A stretch of DNA of 64,000 nt from Williamsia soli (GTDB lineage Bacteria > Actinomycetota > Actinomycetes > Mycobacteriales > Mycobacteriaceae): contig NZ_JAFRDR010000005.1 in NCBI RefSeq assembly GCF_017377795.1, positions 372,001 to 436,000 of the forward strand, written 5' to 3'. The notes beneath the pieces were generated by a model. The model did not search any database. It was not told the origin of the DNA and saw nothing but the letters and a program-made list of their open reading frames with translations. Position 1 is the stretch's first letter; every line of letters begins with the position of its first letter. Of the stretch, positions 31,025 through 39,900 are shown one piece after another. Position numbers and translations under genes: made by a program.

Positions 31025-32173
31025 TCAGAATCCGAGGTCGCGTCCGATGAGGTCTTTCATGATCTCCGTGGTGCCACCGAAGATCGTCTGGATACGTACG
31101 TCCACATAGGCTCTGGCCACAGCGTATTCGTTCATGTACCCGTATCCGCCGTGCAGCTGCAAGCAGTTGTCGATGACCTTCTTACCCAGCTCGGTGCACC
31201 ACCACTTCGCCTTGGCTGCGTCGACCGCGGTCAGCTCGCCGGCGACCACCCCCGCGAGGCAGCGGTCCACGAACTGCTCGGCGATGTCGAGTTCGGTGGA
31301 CATCTCGGCGATGGTGAAACGGTTGGCCTGAAAAGAACCGATCGGCTGACCGAATGCCTTGCGGTCCTTGGCGTACCGGAGTGTCTCTTCATAGATCGCC
31401 CGGGCGCCGGCAATTGCCCCGATGGCGATCGACAGGCGTTCGGACGGAAGGTTCTGCATCAGATGGTAGAAACCCCGGTTCTCGGTTCCCAGTAGATTCG
31501 TCGCGGGAACGCGTACGTCGGTGAAGTGCAGTTCGGCGGTGTCCTGCGCCTTCTGTCCCATCTTGTCGAGCTTGCGGCCACGCTCGAAGCCAGGCATGTC
31601 CCGTTCGACCACCAGCAACGAGAAAGCCTTGTGCTTGGCGGCCGGGTCGGGGTCGGTGCGACAGACCACGATGACGAGGTCGGAGTTGATACCGGCGGAG
31701 ATGAAGGTCTTGGATCCGTTGAGAACCCAGTCGTCGCCGTCCCGCTTCGCCGAGGTCTTGATCCCGGAGAGGTCGCTGCCCGCCCCGGGCTCACTCATGG
31801 CGATCGCTCCGATGATCTCGCCGGAGGCGAATCCCGGGAGCCACCGCTGTTTCTGTTCATCGGTGCCCAGTGACACCAGGTATGGCGCGACGATGTCGTT
31901 CTGGAGGCTGAAAGACGGTGACGCGGAACCGAATTTGGTCAGCTCCTCGACGATGACGGCGTTGAAGCGGAAGTCGTCGACCCCGCCGCCGCCGTACTCC
32001 TCGGGGATGTTGAAACCGATCAGCCCGACCTCGCCTCCCTTCTTGTACACCTCGCGGTCAACCTGTCCGTCGCGTTCCCAGGCGTCGGCGTAGGGCTTGA
32101 TCTCGCGCTCGATGAAGTCTCGCGCCGTGGAGCGGAGCTGTTCGTGCTCGGTCTCGAAAACAAGTCTCTTCAT
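31025..32173 (-). CDS. Acyl-CoA dehydrogenase
   Basis: The 382-residue flavoprotein catalyses alpha,beta-dehydrogenation of an acyl-CoA. It shows AMSEPGAGSDLSGIKTSA for FAD binding and the C-terminal GGYGYMNEYAVARAYVD, where the Glu aligns with the catalytic base of the short/medium-chain enzymes. The ATG at 32173 has GGGAGAG upstream; the open frame extends to 32218 without another good start. It is divergent from a P450-ferredoxin pair, which may oxidise a related substrate. Confidence 0.93.
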   Translation of the reverse strand: MKRLVFETEHEQLRSTARDFIEREIKPYADAWERDGQVDREVYKKGGEVGLIGFNIPEEYGGGGVDDFRFNAVIVEELTKFGSASPSFSLQNDIVAPYLVSLGTDEQKQRWLPGFASGEIIGAIAMSEPGAGSDLSGIKTSAKRDGDDWVLNGSKTFISAGINSDLVIVVCRTDPDPAAKHKAFSLLVVERDMPGFERGRKLDKMGQKAQDTAELHFTDVRVPATNLLGTENRGFYHLMQNLPSERLSIAIGAIAGARAIYEETLRYAKDRKAFGQPIGSFQANRFTIAEMSTELDIAEQFVDRCLAGVVAGELTAVDAAKAKWWCTELGKKVIDNCLQLHGGYGYMNEYAVARAYVDVRIQTIFGGTTEIMKDLIGRDLGF

Positions 32174-32349
32174 CGAAGCTCTCCCGTGCCGGTGCGGTTG
32201 CGGCCACGGTCCGGCCAAAACCTGAGATCGGATTCATTTTACAGGTAGACTGCCGTCTTGGAATGAAAAGTAGAGTTTGTTCCATTGTGGGTAGAGTCCT
32301 GATGTGGCCGCTCGACTGGTCGGCCCGTAACGATGGGGATGGTCACGCA

Positions 32350-33780
32350 ATGCAGACAGAAACGAAGATGAAGCTGCAGGCAGCTGCGGCAGCAGTCGTG
32401 GAGAAGTATCCGAGCTCGCCGCATGCGTTGGCGGAGCCACCCGCCGGGTCTGACCTCAAGCCGGTGATGGGCGACTTCGGTGCCCCTGGGATCGGCCACA
32501 CGCTGGCCGGTCTCGCCGACCCACTGCGGGTCGCGAGGGACCGATACTCCGAGTTCGGGCCGGTGTCCTGGTCCGGTTCGCTCGGGATGAGGATAGTGAA
32601 TCTGGTGGGCCCCGAAGCCCTCCAGCAGGTCTGGTCCAACCGCGACAAGGCGTTCTCCAGTGAAGAGGGCTGGGAACCGATGATCGGACCGTTCTTCCGC
32701 CGCGGAGTGATGCTGATGGATTTCGACGAGCACCTGCACCACCGGCGGATCCTGCAACAGGCCTTCACCCGGCCGCGGCTCGTCGCGTATCTCGACATGA
32801 TGACGTCGCGGATCGTGGCGACCATGGATGCCTGGGAGCCGGCACCTGACTTCCCGGTCTACACCCGGAGCAAGGAGATGCTCCTGGCGATCGCGACCGA
32901 GGTCTTCGTCGGCGCCCAACTGGGGCCGGAGGCGTCCAAGCTCGAGCATGCCTTCGAAGATGCCGTCAAAGGTGGGCAGGCGATCGTCCGGGCCAACATG
33001 CCCGGTGGCACCTGGTCGAAGGGTCTGAAAGGGCGGCGAGTTCTGCAGGAGTACTTCCGTTCCGAGCTGCCCGCACGTCGTGCCGGCGACGGTGATGACC
33101 TCTTCAGCGTGCTGTGTCACAGCGAGAGCGACGATGGGCACACCTTTTCCGACGAGGACATCGTCAACCACATGATCTTCGCGATGATGGCGGCGCACGA
33201 CACCAGCACGCTCGCGGTGTCGATGCTCACGTACTACCTGGGGTTGAATCCGGAGTGGCAGGAACGGCTCCGCGCCGAGTCGTTGGCGCTGGGCAAACCG
33301 ACCCTCGAGTACGGCGACCTCGATTCGCTGCCGAGTCTCGACCTGGCCTTCAAAGAAGCCCTGCGATTGAATGCCCCGGTCGGCATGCTGTTCCGAAAGA
33401 CGGTGAAAGACACCGATGTGATGGGTCACTTCATCCCTGAGGGGACGTTGGTCTCGATCAACCCCTACGCCACCATGCGGATCGACGACTTCTGGCACGA
33501 CCCCGACGTGTTCGATCCCGAGCGATTCACCCCCGAGCGGGCCGAGGACAAATCTCATCGGTTCGCATGGGCGCCGTTCGGCGGTGGCGCACACAAGTGC
33601 ATCGGCCTGTACTTCGGTGGCATGACGGTGAAGGCCACCATGCACCAGCTCCTCCAGCGATTCGAGTGGAGTGTGCCCGACGACTATGTGATGCCGCTGG
33701 TCTGGGGCACCGGGCCGACGCCTGCGGACGGCCTGCCGATCACCCTGCGCCGCAGGACCACCGATCGGGTGACGTCATGA
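32350..33780 (+). CDS. Cytochrome P450, possibly CYP136-like
   Basis: The 476-residue P450 has the I-helix segment MMAAHDTSTLAV, the K-helix ExxR motif in EALR, and the heme loop FGGGAHKCIG with Cys417 as thiolate ligand. The long N-terminus and loop pattern remind me of mycobacterial CYP136, but this is from memory. The ATG at 32350 gives a usual N-terminus; an in-frame ATG at 32263 would add 29 residues. A ferredoxin gene follows ten bases later and would carry electrons to it. Confidence 0.92.
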   Translation: MQTETKMKLQAAAAAVVEKYPSSPHALAEPPAGSDLKPVMGDFGAPGIGHTLAGLADPLRVARDRYSEFGPVSWSGSLGMRIVNLVGPEALQQVWSNRDKAFSSEEGWEPMIGPFFRRGVMLMDFDEHLHHRRILQQAFTRPRLVAYLDMMTSRIVATMDAWEPAPDFPVYTRSKEMLLAIATEVFVGAQLGPEASKLEHAFEDAVKGGQAIVRANMPGGTWSKGLKGRRVLQEYFRSELPARRAGDGDDLFSVLCHSESDDGHTFSDEDIVNHMIFAMMAAHDTSTLAVSMLTYYLGLNPEWQERLRAESLALGKPTLEYGDLDSLPSLDLAFKEALRLNAPVGMLFRKTVKDTDVMGHFIPEGTLVSINPYATMRIDDFWHDPDVFDPERFTPERAEDKSHRFAWAPFGGGAHKCIGLYFGGMTVKATMHQLLQRFEWSVPDDYVMPLVWGTGPTPADGLPITLRRRTTDRVTS

Positions 33781-33790
33781 GGAGGCACCG

Positions 33791-33982
33791 ATGAGGGCGA
33801 TCGCGAACCGGGAAGTCTGTGAGGGCCACGGGATCTGCGAGTCGATCGCGCCCGAGGTGTTCCAGGTCGACGACGACGGGGAGGTGTCGGTCTTGGCCGA
33901 CCACCCGCCCGAATCGGAAGCAAACGCCGTCCGTCTTGCCGTGGACAGCTGCCCCGTTGCCGCATTGCTCGTCGAGGAGTGA
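33791..33982 (+). CDS. [3Fe-4S]-type ferredoxin with a His in the cluster motif
   Basis: The 63-residue ferredoxin has Cys10, Cys16 and Cys54-Pro as ligands, while the second position of the usual CxxCxxC motif is His13 (CEGHGIC). This variant is typical of ferredoxins paired with mycobacterial P450s. AGGAGG lies six bases before the ATG. It is cotranscribed with the upstream P450 and is expected to be its redox partner. Confidence 0.92.
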   Translation: MRAIANREVCEGHGICESIAPEVFQVDDDGEVSVLADHPPESEANAVRLAVDSCPVAALLVEE

Positions 33983-33995
33983 ACCCGAGGACTGT

Positions 33996-35297
33996 TCAGC
34001 CCATGTGCTGTAACAGCGCTCGCGCGGCAGCGACGACCGTCGAGCGATCATGGGTGATCGCATAGGAGAACTCGCGACCCGGCTCGCCATCGTCGCCCAG
34101 ATCGTATGCGATCAGCGCCGCGAAGAAATGCCTACCCAAGACGATCACCGTCCACTCGCGTGCCAGCGGATGGTCGTCCGGGATGGCGGTGCCACGCACA
34201 CCGGGTGATGGTTCGGATGGCATGTCTACGGCGACGACCGCGACAAGTGAGTTCGACGCGGCCAGGTCGCCGTATCGCTGCTCGTCTGCGCCGGAGAAGT
34301 GTTCCGACCGTTGAAAACTCGCCAGAATCGTCAACGGTTCCCCGGAGGCGAGTGCCTGCACCTCGAAGTAGCGCGAGTAGCGCACCAGGACGGGGCGGGT
34401 CGCGACACGGGGCTGGGCGGTATCGAGCAAGTCGGATGGTTTCGCCGGGATGCGCAGAGGATCTCCACTGAGATGCACCCGCCGCGTCGCGGGCACCGGT
34501 GGCCAACGCGTCGGTGGCAGTTCCGCGGGCCTACCCAGAAGCCATCCCTGCCCGAGAGTCGCGCCGATGTCGACGGCGCGCTGCCGGTGGATCTCGGTCT
34601 CGATTCCTTCGGCGAGGATCACCGCGCCGGTCGCCTCGGCATAGGCGGCCACAGCCATGATGATGTGCAGTTGCTCGTGGCTGGGTGAATCCGCGATGAG
34701 GGACCTGTCGAGTTTGACCACGTCCGGAGCGATCAGCGACAGCAGTGTCAGGGAATCGGCGTTGCGCCCGACGTCGTCGAGAGCAATGCCGAGTCCACGC
34801 CGTCGGGCATCGGCGACCACGTTCAGCAACTGCGCCGGGTCGGAGAGAAGTGCCCGCTCTGTCAACTCCAGTACCACCCGGAGACCGGTGGTCGAAGTGT
34901 CGAAAATGTTCCCCGACTCCGGCGGCCGCTCGATGAGTGCGTCGGGTTCGACGTTGACGAAGATCGTCATCCCGTCGTCGAGGTAGCCCAGAGCGGTCAC
35001 GGTGTCGAGCGAGGCATTGCGGCATGCCCGGTCGACCTCGGAGACGCGACCGAGTGCCCGGGACCGTTCGATGACAAAGGACGGATCGACCCCCGGCGCG
35101 TGCGGCCACCGGGCCAGTGCCTCGGCTCCGACCACCGAATCGGTCCGCAGGTCGACGATCGGCTGGTACAGCGGGCGAACCTGCTGTACCGAGGCCGTGG
35201 ACCGCAGAACGCGTTCGACCAGGACCTCTTGCATGAGATCCGAGCGCAGCGGGCCAGAGGGCTGCACGGGGTCGTCCCCTGGATTTCCCACGGACAC
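33996..35297 (-). CDS. EAL domain protein with C-terminal DICT sensory domain
   Basis: The 433-residue protein has an EAL domain at about 40-265 and a DICT-like domain after about 290. The EAL signature itself is present (GAEALARW, Glu59), with ELTER, AEGIET and KLDR. Other motifs deviate: NVEP stands where NVSP is usual, and LDDVG where DDFG is usual. Activity as a cyclic-di-GMP phosphodiesterase is possible but a binding or light-sensing signalling role is equally plausible, as DICT domains accompany sensory proteins. No GGDEF domain is fused. Confidence 0.85.
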   Translation of the reverse strand: MSVGNPGDDPVQPSGPLRSDLMQEVLVERVLRSTASVQQVRPLYQPIVDLRTDSVVGAEALARWPHAPGVDPSFVIERSRALGRVSEVDRACRNASLDTVTALGYLDDGMTIFVNVEPDALIERPPESGNIFDTSTTGLRVVLELTERALLSDPAQLLNVVADARRRGLGIALDDVGRNADSLTLLSLIAPDVVKLDRSLIADSPSHEQLHIIMAVAAYAEATGAVILAEGIETEIHRQRAVDIGATLGQGWLLGRPAELPPTRWPPVPATRRVHLSGDPLRIPAKPSDLLDTAQPRVATRPVLVRYSRYFEVQALASGEPLTILASFQRSEHFSGADEQRYGDLAASNSLVAVVAVDMPSEPSPGVRGTAIPDDHPLAREWTVIVLGRHFFAALIAYDLGDDGEPGREFSYAITHDRSTVVAAARALLQHMG

Positions 35298-35465
35298 CGG
35301 CTTTCCGGTTGGTCGCCCTCGAACGAAATGATTGACAAATCATCGACGCGCTGGTCTCACGATAGTCCGCGCACGCCGGGAGGGAGCGTAAACGGTGCGC
35401 TGGACGCGGCTGCCACCGGGGCGAGAGGTGCACACTGGAGAGCAACCCGTCGACAGGAGACACCC

Positions 35466-35870
35466 ATGAGCAACAACGGACCGTTCGGATTCGACCCCGA
35501 CGATCTCGACCGCATCGCCCGCGAGGCCAGTGAGGGCTTCCGCGACATGTTGGGTCAGGTGGCCAAGGGGATGGGCCAATCGGGAGGCGGGGGAAACCCG
35601 CTCGCGGCGATGTTCGGCGAGTCGATGTTCCGGGGCGCCACCCAGCAGACCAGGCAACCGGCGCCGACGCGCGAGACGACCGGGGAGACCGGTGACGGCG
35701 TGTGGACCATCTACACCGTCGATGACGATGGGACTGCCCGCATCGACCAGGTCTTCTCCACCGAACTCGACGCCTTGCGCGCGCACAAGGACAACGTCGA
35801 CGTGCGCCGCCGCGTTCGCTTCTTGCCCTATGGTGTCTCGGTCGGAGTGCTCGACGACGGCGAGTCGTGA
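35466..35870 (+). CDS. Small acidic soluble protein, unknown function
   Basis: The 134-residue protein begins MSNNGPFGFDPDDLDRIARE, contains a low-complexity glycine and proline-rich middle, and ends with a compact part (WTIYTVDDDGTARIDQVFSTELDALRAHKDNVD). The front resembles short conserved actinobacterial proteins with an FDPDDLDR start. CGACAGGAGACACCC precedes the ATG. Its stop lies one base from the end of the convergent small membrane ORF. Confidence 0.65.
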   Translation: MSNNGPFGFDPDDLDRIAREASEGFRDMLGQVAKGMGQSGGGGNPLAAMFGESMFRGATQQTRQPAPTRETTGETGDGVWTIYTVDDDGTARIDQVFSTELDALRAHKDNVDVRRRVRFLPYGVSVGVLDDGES

Positions 35871-35871
35871 G

Positions 35872-36015
35872 CTAGCCGTCGGCTCGACCCGGCGACCTTC
35901 CAGCTTTCCGGAAGGCCGTGGCGACACCCACGGCGCCGACGATCAGCAGGACGATACCTAGCGGTTGGCCACGGAACGAGAAGAACTCTGTGTCCCGGAA
36001 GAACAGCAGTAGCAC
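35872..36015 (-). CDS. Small two-helix membrane protein after the response regulator
   Basis: A GTG 12 bases after the response regulator stop opens a 47-residue ORF. It has two short hydrophobic parts (LLLFF and GIVLLIVGAVGVATAF) around RDTEFFSFRGQPL and a basic tail. It is in the same frame as the regulator, directly after its TAG. The composition looks like a genuine membrane protein and not a shadow, but there is no strong ribosome site. The true gene could be longer if another start exists. Confidence 0.4.
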   Translation of the reverse strand: MLLLFFRDTEFFSFRGQPLGIVLLIVGAVGVATAFRKAGRSPGRADG

Positions 36016-36027
36016 GATGCCCGCGCC

Positions 36028-36648
36028 CTAGATCCAACCGTGATTGCGGGCTTTGAGCGCCGCCTCGTAACGGTTGGACGCGCCCAGCTTGGCCATCGCC
36101 GAGGACAGGTAATTGCGGGCTGTTCCGGGGGACAGGTGCGCACGTTTCGCGATCTCGTCTACCGAGGCGCCGTCGATGGCGAACTCCAGGACGTCGGCCT
36201 CGCGGGCGGTGAGGATGGTGTCGCCCGCACTGATGGCCTCGGCGGCCAACTGTGGGTCGACGTGGCGGCCACCGTTGTGGACGGTGCGGATCACCTCGGC
36301 CAGGGTCGCCGCTGATGCCGTCTTCGGAAGGAACCCGCGGACGCCCGCGGTCAATGCCCTCTTCAGATAGCCCGGTCGGCCGTGGCTGGTGACGATCAGG
36401 ATCCCTGCGCCCGGGGTGAGTGACAGGATCTCGATGGCGGTGTCGATGCCGTCCAGACCCGGCATCTGAAGGTCGATCACCGCGACCGCCACGGCCTCGT
36501 CGTCGGCGATGCGGGCGCGCCAAGCGGTGAGAAGCTCCTCGCCGGAATCGACGTGAGTGACGACCTCGAGGTCGTCCTCGAGGTCGAGCAGCGCGGCCAT
36601 CGCAGAGCGGATGAGGGTTTCGTCATCGGCCAGGAGTACTGGAATCAT
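36028..36648 (-). CDS. NarL/LuxR-type response regulator
   Basis: The 206-residue protein has a receiver domain with the phospho-acceptor Asp59 (VIDLQMPGLDG) and a C-terminal LuxR helix-turn-helix (TAREADVLEFAIDGASVDEIAKRAHLSPGTARNY). The ATG at 36648 has GGGAGAAAG upstream and overlaps the end of the kinase gene by 26 bases. It is the output of the kinase encoded just upstream and probably controls the ABC transporter in the same operon. Confidence 0.93.
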   Translation of the reverse strand: MIPVLLADDETLIRSAMAALLDLEDDLEVVTHVDSGEELLTAWRARIADDEAVAVAVIDLQMPGLDGIDTAIEILSLTPGAGILIVTSHGRPGYLKRALTAGVRGFLPKTASAATLAEVIRTVHNGGRHVDPQLAAEAISAGDTILTAREADVLEFAIDGASVDEIAKRAHLSPGTARNYLSSAMAKLGASNRYEAALKARNHGWI

Positions 36649-37807
36649 CTTTCTCCCATAGTATTTCGAGCTTGAAACCGTCGCCGGTGACAGTGGTGTC
36701 GAGACGTGCACCGACGGCGGCGAGTCGCTCGGCGAGCCCGACGAGCCCGGAACGTTCATCGGTGGCAGGCGATGCATCGGGGGCACCGTTGTTGCGCAAC
36801 GACATTCCGCCGTCGCCGAGGGTGAGTGTCGCGGACGTCGCGGCCGAGTGTTTGACGATGTTCGTGGTGCCCTCACGAACCACCCACGCGGCGACCTCGT
36901 GGAACGCCGTGGGCACTTTCGCCGGGTCGCCCTCGACGACGAGGTCGCAGCCGGCCGCCGCCAACAGCGAACGGGCGCCCGCGACCTCGGACTCGAGGTC
37001 TATGCCGCGATAGCCCCGCACGAGTTCCCGCATCTGGTCCATCGATTCGACGGCGAGCGCTTTGACCTCGTCGATCTCCGCGGTCGCGCGCTCGGCTGCT
37101 CCCGCTCGGGAAAGCGTCGCCGCCAGTTCACTTTTCACCGCAATCGACGAGAAGCTACGCCCGACCACGTCGTGGAGGTCGCGGGCGAAACGCAGCCGTT
37201 CCTCGGCCACTTGCAGCCTGGCCTCGACGGTCTTGGTGCGTTCCAGCTCATCGACCACCTTCAGTCCCCACAGTGTGAGCAGTGTGGTCAAGACGATGAA
37301 GCCGCCGGTGGCGAAGATGACCGCGGTCAGTTGCACCCCCGCGGTCACCGTCGATCCGAATCCGAAGCCGGTCGCGATGCTGATGGCCGCCAGGACCCAC
37401 CATGTGTGGCGCGTGAACGACACCACCGACAATGTCGCCAGCAGTGTGACGTAGGTGCCGGTCGTCCGTGCCGCATCGAGCGTGGCGTCGTCGGTTGCGC
37501 GATTCGCGACGGTCGCACAGATCGTCCACGCGATGATCGGCGCCCCGATGCCGATCGGTAATGCCCAGCGCCGCAATATTTTCGGCGACCAGGAGGACAG
37601 CTCAGGCTGAGCCTGGATGGCCACGATGGCGGCGATGCCGACCACGGCGATCATTGCCGCCGACCAGCGAACGTCGATGGCGGCGATCGCCGCAACGACC
37701 GCCACCACGGCAGTGGCCCCCTGGAGCGTGAGGAGCGTGTACAACCGGAACTTGTCCGGCGCAGACAGCTCACGCCACCAGGAAGTCACCGACACGACTG
37801 GGTTCAC
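36623..37807 (-). CDS. Membrane histidine kinase of the HisKA_3 (NarL-partner) type
   Basis: The 394-residue kinase has six or so N-terminal membrane helices without a large extracellular loop, then a dimerisation segment with His212 (FARDLHDVVGRSFS) and a GHKL ATPase domain (VREGTTNIVKHS as N-box, ERSGLVGLAERLAAVGARL). The GTG at 37807 overlaps the permease stop (GTGA); the frame is open to 37864. Kinases of this layout often sense membrane stress or the cargo of the neighbouring ABC exporter. Confidence 0.9.
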   Translation of the reverse strand: MNPVVSVTSWWRELSAPDKFRLYTLLTLQGATAVVAVVAAIAAIDVRWSAAMIAVVGIAAIVAIQAQPELSSWSPKILRRWALPIGIGAPIIAWTICATVANRATDDATLDAARTTGTYVTLLATLSVVSFTRHTWWVLAAISIATGFGFGSTVTAGVQLTAVIFATGGFIVLTTLLTLWGLKVVDELERTKTVEARLQVAEERLRFARDLHDVVGRSFSSIAVKSELAATLSRAGAAERATAEIDEVKALAVESMDQMRELVRGYRGIDLESEVAGARSLLAAAGCDLVVEGDPAKVPTAFHEVAAWVVREGTTNIVKHSAATSATLTLGDGGMSLRNNGAPDASPATDERSGLVGLAERLAAVGARLDTTVTGDGFKLEILWEKDDSSTPGR

Positions 37808-38631
37808 CTGCGGTCGTCCCACCGGAAGCTTGTCGCGATCACGGCGAGCGTCAGCACGGTCCATAGACCCAGTGTCGCAAGAGGCTGGCCCATCTCCGTG
37901 AAGGTACCCGCGAAGTCCGTCGGCGCGGTGGCCTCATCGGCCGTGGCGAGCTTGCCTGAGGCGCCGAGCGAGATGAGGTCTGACAAGGCGGCGAACGGGG
38001 TCCAGTCGACTATTCCTGCCATCCGGTCTGGTAACACGTCGCGAATGGAGGTGAGACCGACGAACGCGAGGATCATGACCGGCATCGACGTGATCTGCGC
38101 TGCCTCGGCGTTCTTGGTGAAGGCACTGGTGGCCAGACCCAGTAGCGAGAAGACGATGATGCCTGCGACCAGCGCGATCACCAGGGCTGCCGCGTTGATC
38201 GGTGCCGGAGAACCCGCACCATAGATCACGCCGACGACAACGCCGCCGCCGATGACGGTGAGCAGCGCGCTGGGTACCGCCGGGGCGGCCTGGATCTGCC
38301 AGTCCGAGGCCTCACCTGTGCGTAGGCGTTTGAGCACCCCCTCGCCGCGGCGGGTGGTGATCAGCGACAGGACCGAGTAGTACTGCACGAACAGAAATGC
38401 CATCAGCGCGAACATCTCCAGCCCGTTGGTCGCGACCTCGGCAGCGCTGGTTCCGGATGTGTTGCGGGTCAGGAAGAACGTGATCAGCGGCAACGCGACC
38501 GGAAACACCGTGCCCATGATCACGAGCGTCTTGTTGCGACGGAACTGGCGGTACTCGGCCTTGGACAGGGCGGTCAGGGGACGTCGGCCGAATCCGACGC
38601 CCGCGGTGGTGGGTGGGCTCATGGTGGTCAT
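37804..38631 (-). CDS. ABC-2 type transporter permease
   Basis: The 275-residue protein has six membrane helices in the ABC-2 pattern (ALSKAEYRQFRRNKTLVIMG, then FALMAFLFVQYYSVLSLITTRRGEGVLKRLRTGEAS). The start at 38631 overlaps the ATPase stop (ATGA). With the ATPase it forms an exporter of the daunorubicin/linearmycin-resistance type. The two-component genes directly follow. Confidence 0.9.
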   Translation of the reverse strand: MTTMSPPTTAGVGFGRRPLTALSKAEYRQFRRNKTLVIMGTVFPVALPLITFFLTRNTSGTSAAEVATNGLEMFALMAFLFVQYYSVLSLITTRRGEGVLKRLRTGEASDWQIQAAPAVPSALLTVIGGGVVVGVIYGAGSPAPINAAALVIALVAGIIVFSLLGLATSAFTKNAEAAQITSMPVMILAFVGLTSIRDVLPDRMAGIVDWTPFAALSDLISLGASGKLATADEATAPTDFAGTFTEMGQPLATLGLWTVLTLAVIATSFRWDDRR

Positions 38632-39569
38632 CGTGATGCTCCGATCATGTCGGGGGTGGGTGCCGATGGGTCGGCAGGGTCGTCGGCGATGTCGAGGAAC
38701 ACCGACTCGAGTGAGGCTGCGCGTGCTTCGAGACCGTTCAGCTGCAGTCGGTGCGCGCCGGCCCAGGCCAGCAGCTCGGACAGATGTGCCTGGAGGTCGT
38801 GGGTGTAGATCGTCACTCGCGACTGCGCGTCGATGCCCGCGTCTTGAAGCGGTGGCAAGGGCAATCCCGGGTGATCGAACACGATGCGTGCCGGGTGCTG
38901 GTCGACGATCTCGCGCAGCGATCCGCGGCGGGCGATCTGCCCCTTGTGCATGATCGCGATGGTGTCGGCGAGGGCCTCGGCCTCGTCGAGATAGTGGGTG
39001 GTCAGGACCATCGTGACGCCGGCGGCTTTGAGGCCGGCGAGCAGACGCCACGTGGCGCGGCGACTCTCCGGGTCGAGCCCGGTGGTGGGTTCATCGAGGA
39101 AGAGCAGCCGCGGCTGCCCGAGCAGGGCGCAGGCCAGGTCGACCCGTCGCCTCTCGCCGCCGGACAACGATCCGACCCGGACGTTCGCACGGTCGGTGAG
39201 ATTGACCTGTTCGAGTACCGCTTCGGCGGTCGTGGGGTTGCTACAGGTGCCGCGCCACATCTCCAGGGTCTCGGTGATGGTCAGCTCCGCGGGCAGGCCG
39301 CCGGACTGCAGCATGATGCCGACCTGCGGGCGGACCAGCTTGCGGTCCTTGCGAGGGTCCAGGCCGAAGACGGCCACATCACCCTCCGTGGGGGCTTCGA
39401 GGCCTTCCAGGAGGTCGAATGTCGAGGTCTTGCCCGCGCCGTTCGTGCCGAGGAGGGCGAACACCTCGCCTTCCGCAACGTCGAGATCGATGCCCTTGAC
39501 CGCCTCGAATGCGGAGTCGCCCTGGCCGTAAACCCGGCGTAGGCCGCGTGCGGAGATCACGTTGCTCAT
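38628..39569 (-). CDS. ABC exporter ATP-binding protein
   Basis: The 313-residue ATPase has Walker A GTNGAGKTS at residues 41-49, the signature LSGGERRRVDLA, Walker B LLFLDEPTTGLDP and the switch histidine in LTTHYLDEAEAL. It belongs to the group exporting drugs or lipids with a separate ABC-2 permease. Its ATG at 39569 overlaps the stop of the small membrane gene upstream (ATGA). Confidence 0.93.
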   Translation of the reverse strand: MSNVISARGLRRVYGQGDSAFEAVKGIDLDVAEGEVFALLGTNGAGKTSTFDLLEGLEAPTEGDVAVFGLDPRKDRKLVRPQVGIMLQSGGLPAELTITETLEMWRGTCSNPTTAEAVLEQVNLTDRANVRVGSLSGGERRRVDLACALLGQPRLLFLDEPTTGLDPESRRATWRLLAGLKAAGVTMVLTTHYLDEAEALADTIAIMHKGQIARRGSLREIVDQHPARIVFDHPGLPLPPLQDAGIDAQSRVTIYTHDLQAHLSELLAWAGAHRLQLNGLEARAASLESVFLDIADDPADPSAPTPDMIGASR

Positions 39570-39805
39570 CGCGAACCCCACTTCCGGCTGCCGACGGCCC
39601 AGCGGATCGCAAAGTTCGTGGCGATCGCTGCTGCGGCGATCGCCACGAAGACGATCGGCGCTGCCGCGACCGCTGCGATGATCCCGAACAACACGAAGGT
39701 GCTGATGATGACAGCTACTTCGCGGGGTCGGGTCGGGGCCGGACCGAAGCGCATCGAATCCGACAGGAGATTGCCCAGTGGTGAGTCGTTCTGTGTTGTG
39801 GTCAT
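39566..39805 (-). CDS. Small membrane protein heading the ABC/two-component operon
   Basis: The 79-residue product has two hydrophobic stretches (VAVIISTFVLFGIIAAVAAA and IVFVAIAAAAIATNFAIRWAVG) after a polar N-terminus beginning MTTTQNDSPLGNLL. It is translationally coupled to the ATPase gene (ATGA). It could be a sensor accessory or transporter subunit; no family is recognised. Confidence 0.65.
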   Translation of the reverse strand: MTTTQNDSPLGNLLSDSMRFGPAPTRPREVAVIISTFVLFGIIAAVAAAPIVFVAIAAAAIATNFAIRWAVGSRKWGSR

Positions 39806-39886
39806 GGCAATAACCCTGGTCGAGTTCAGCCGCGGACAGTAGTGCCCGCGATCATCGATAAAGCCTGGTTGTTGCACTACTGAGCC

Positions 39887-39900
39887 ATGACAAAAGTCAT
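39887..39900. promoter_or_regulatory. Short inverted repeat upstream of the ABC/two-component operon
   Basis: ATGAC-AAAA-GTCAT is a perfect 5-bp inverted repeat 82 bases upstream of the operon start. Spacing and symmetry suit a LuxR-type response regulator, so autoregulation is possible. Confidence 0.35.

Noticed and set aside
32239-33645. A 468-codon open frame on the minus strand
   Set aside because: It is antisense to the P450 gene, has no recognisable protein features and is rich in His, Arg and Gly as expected for a shadow frame.
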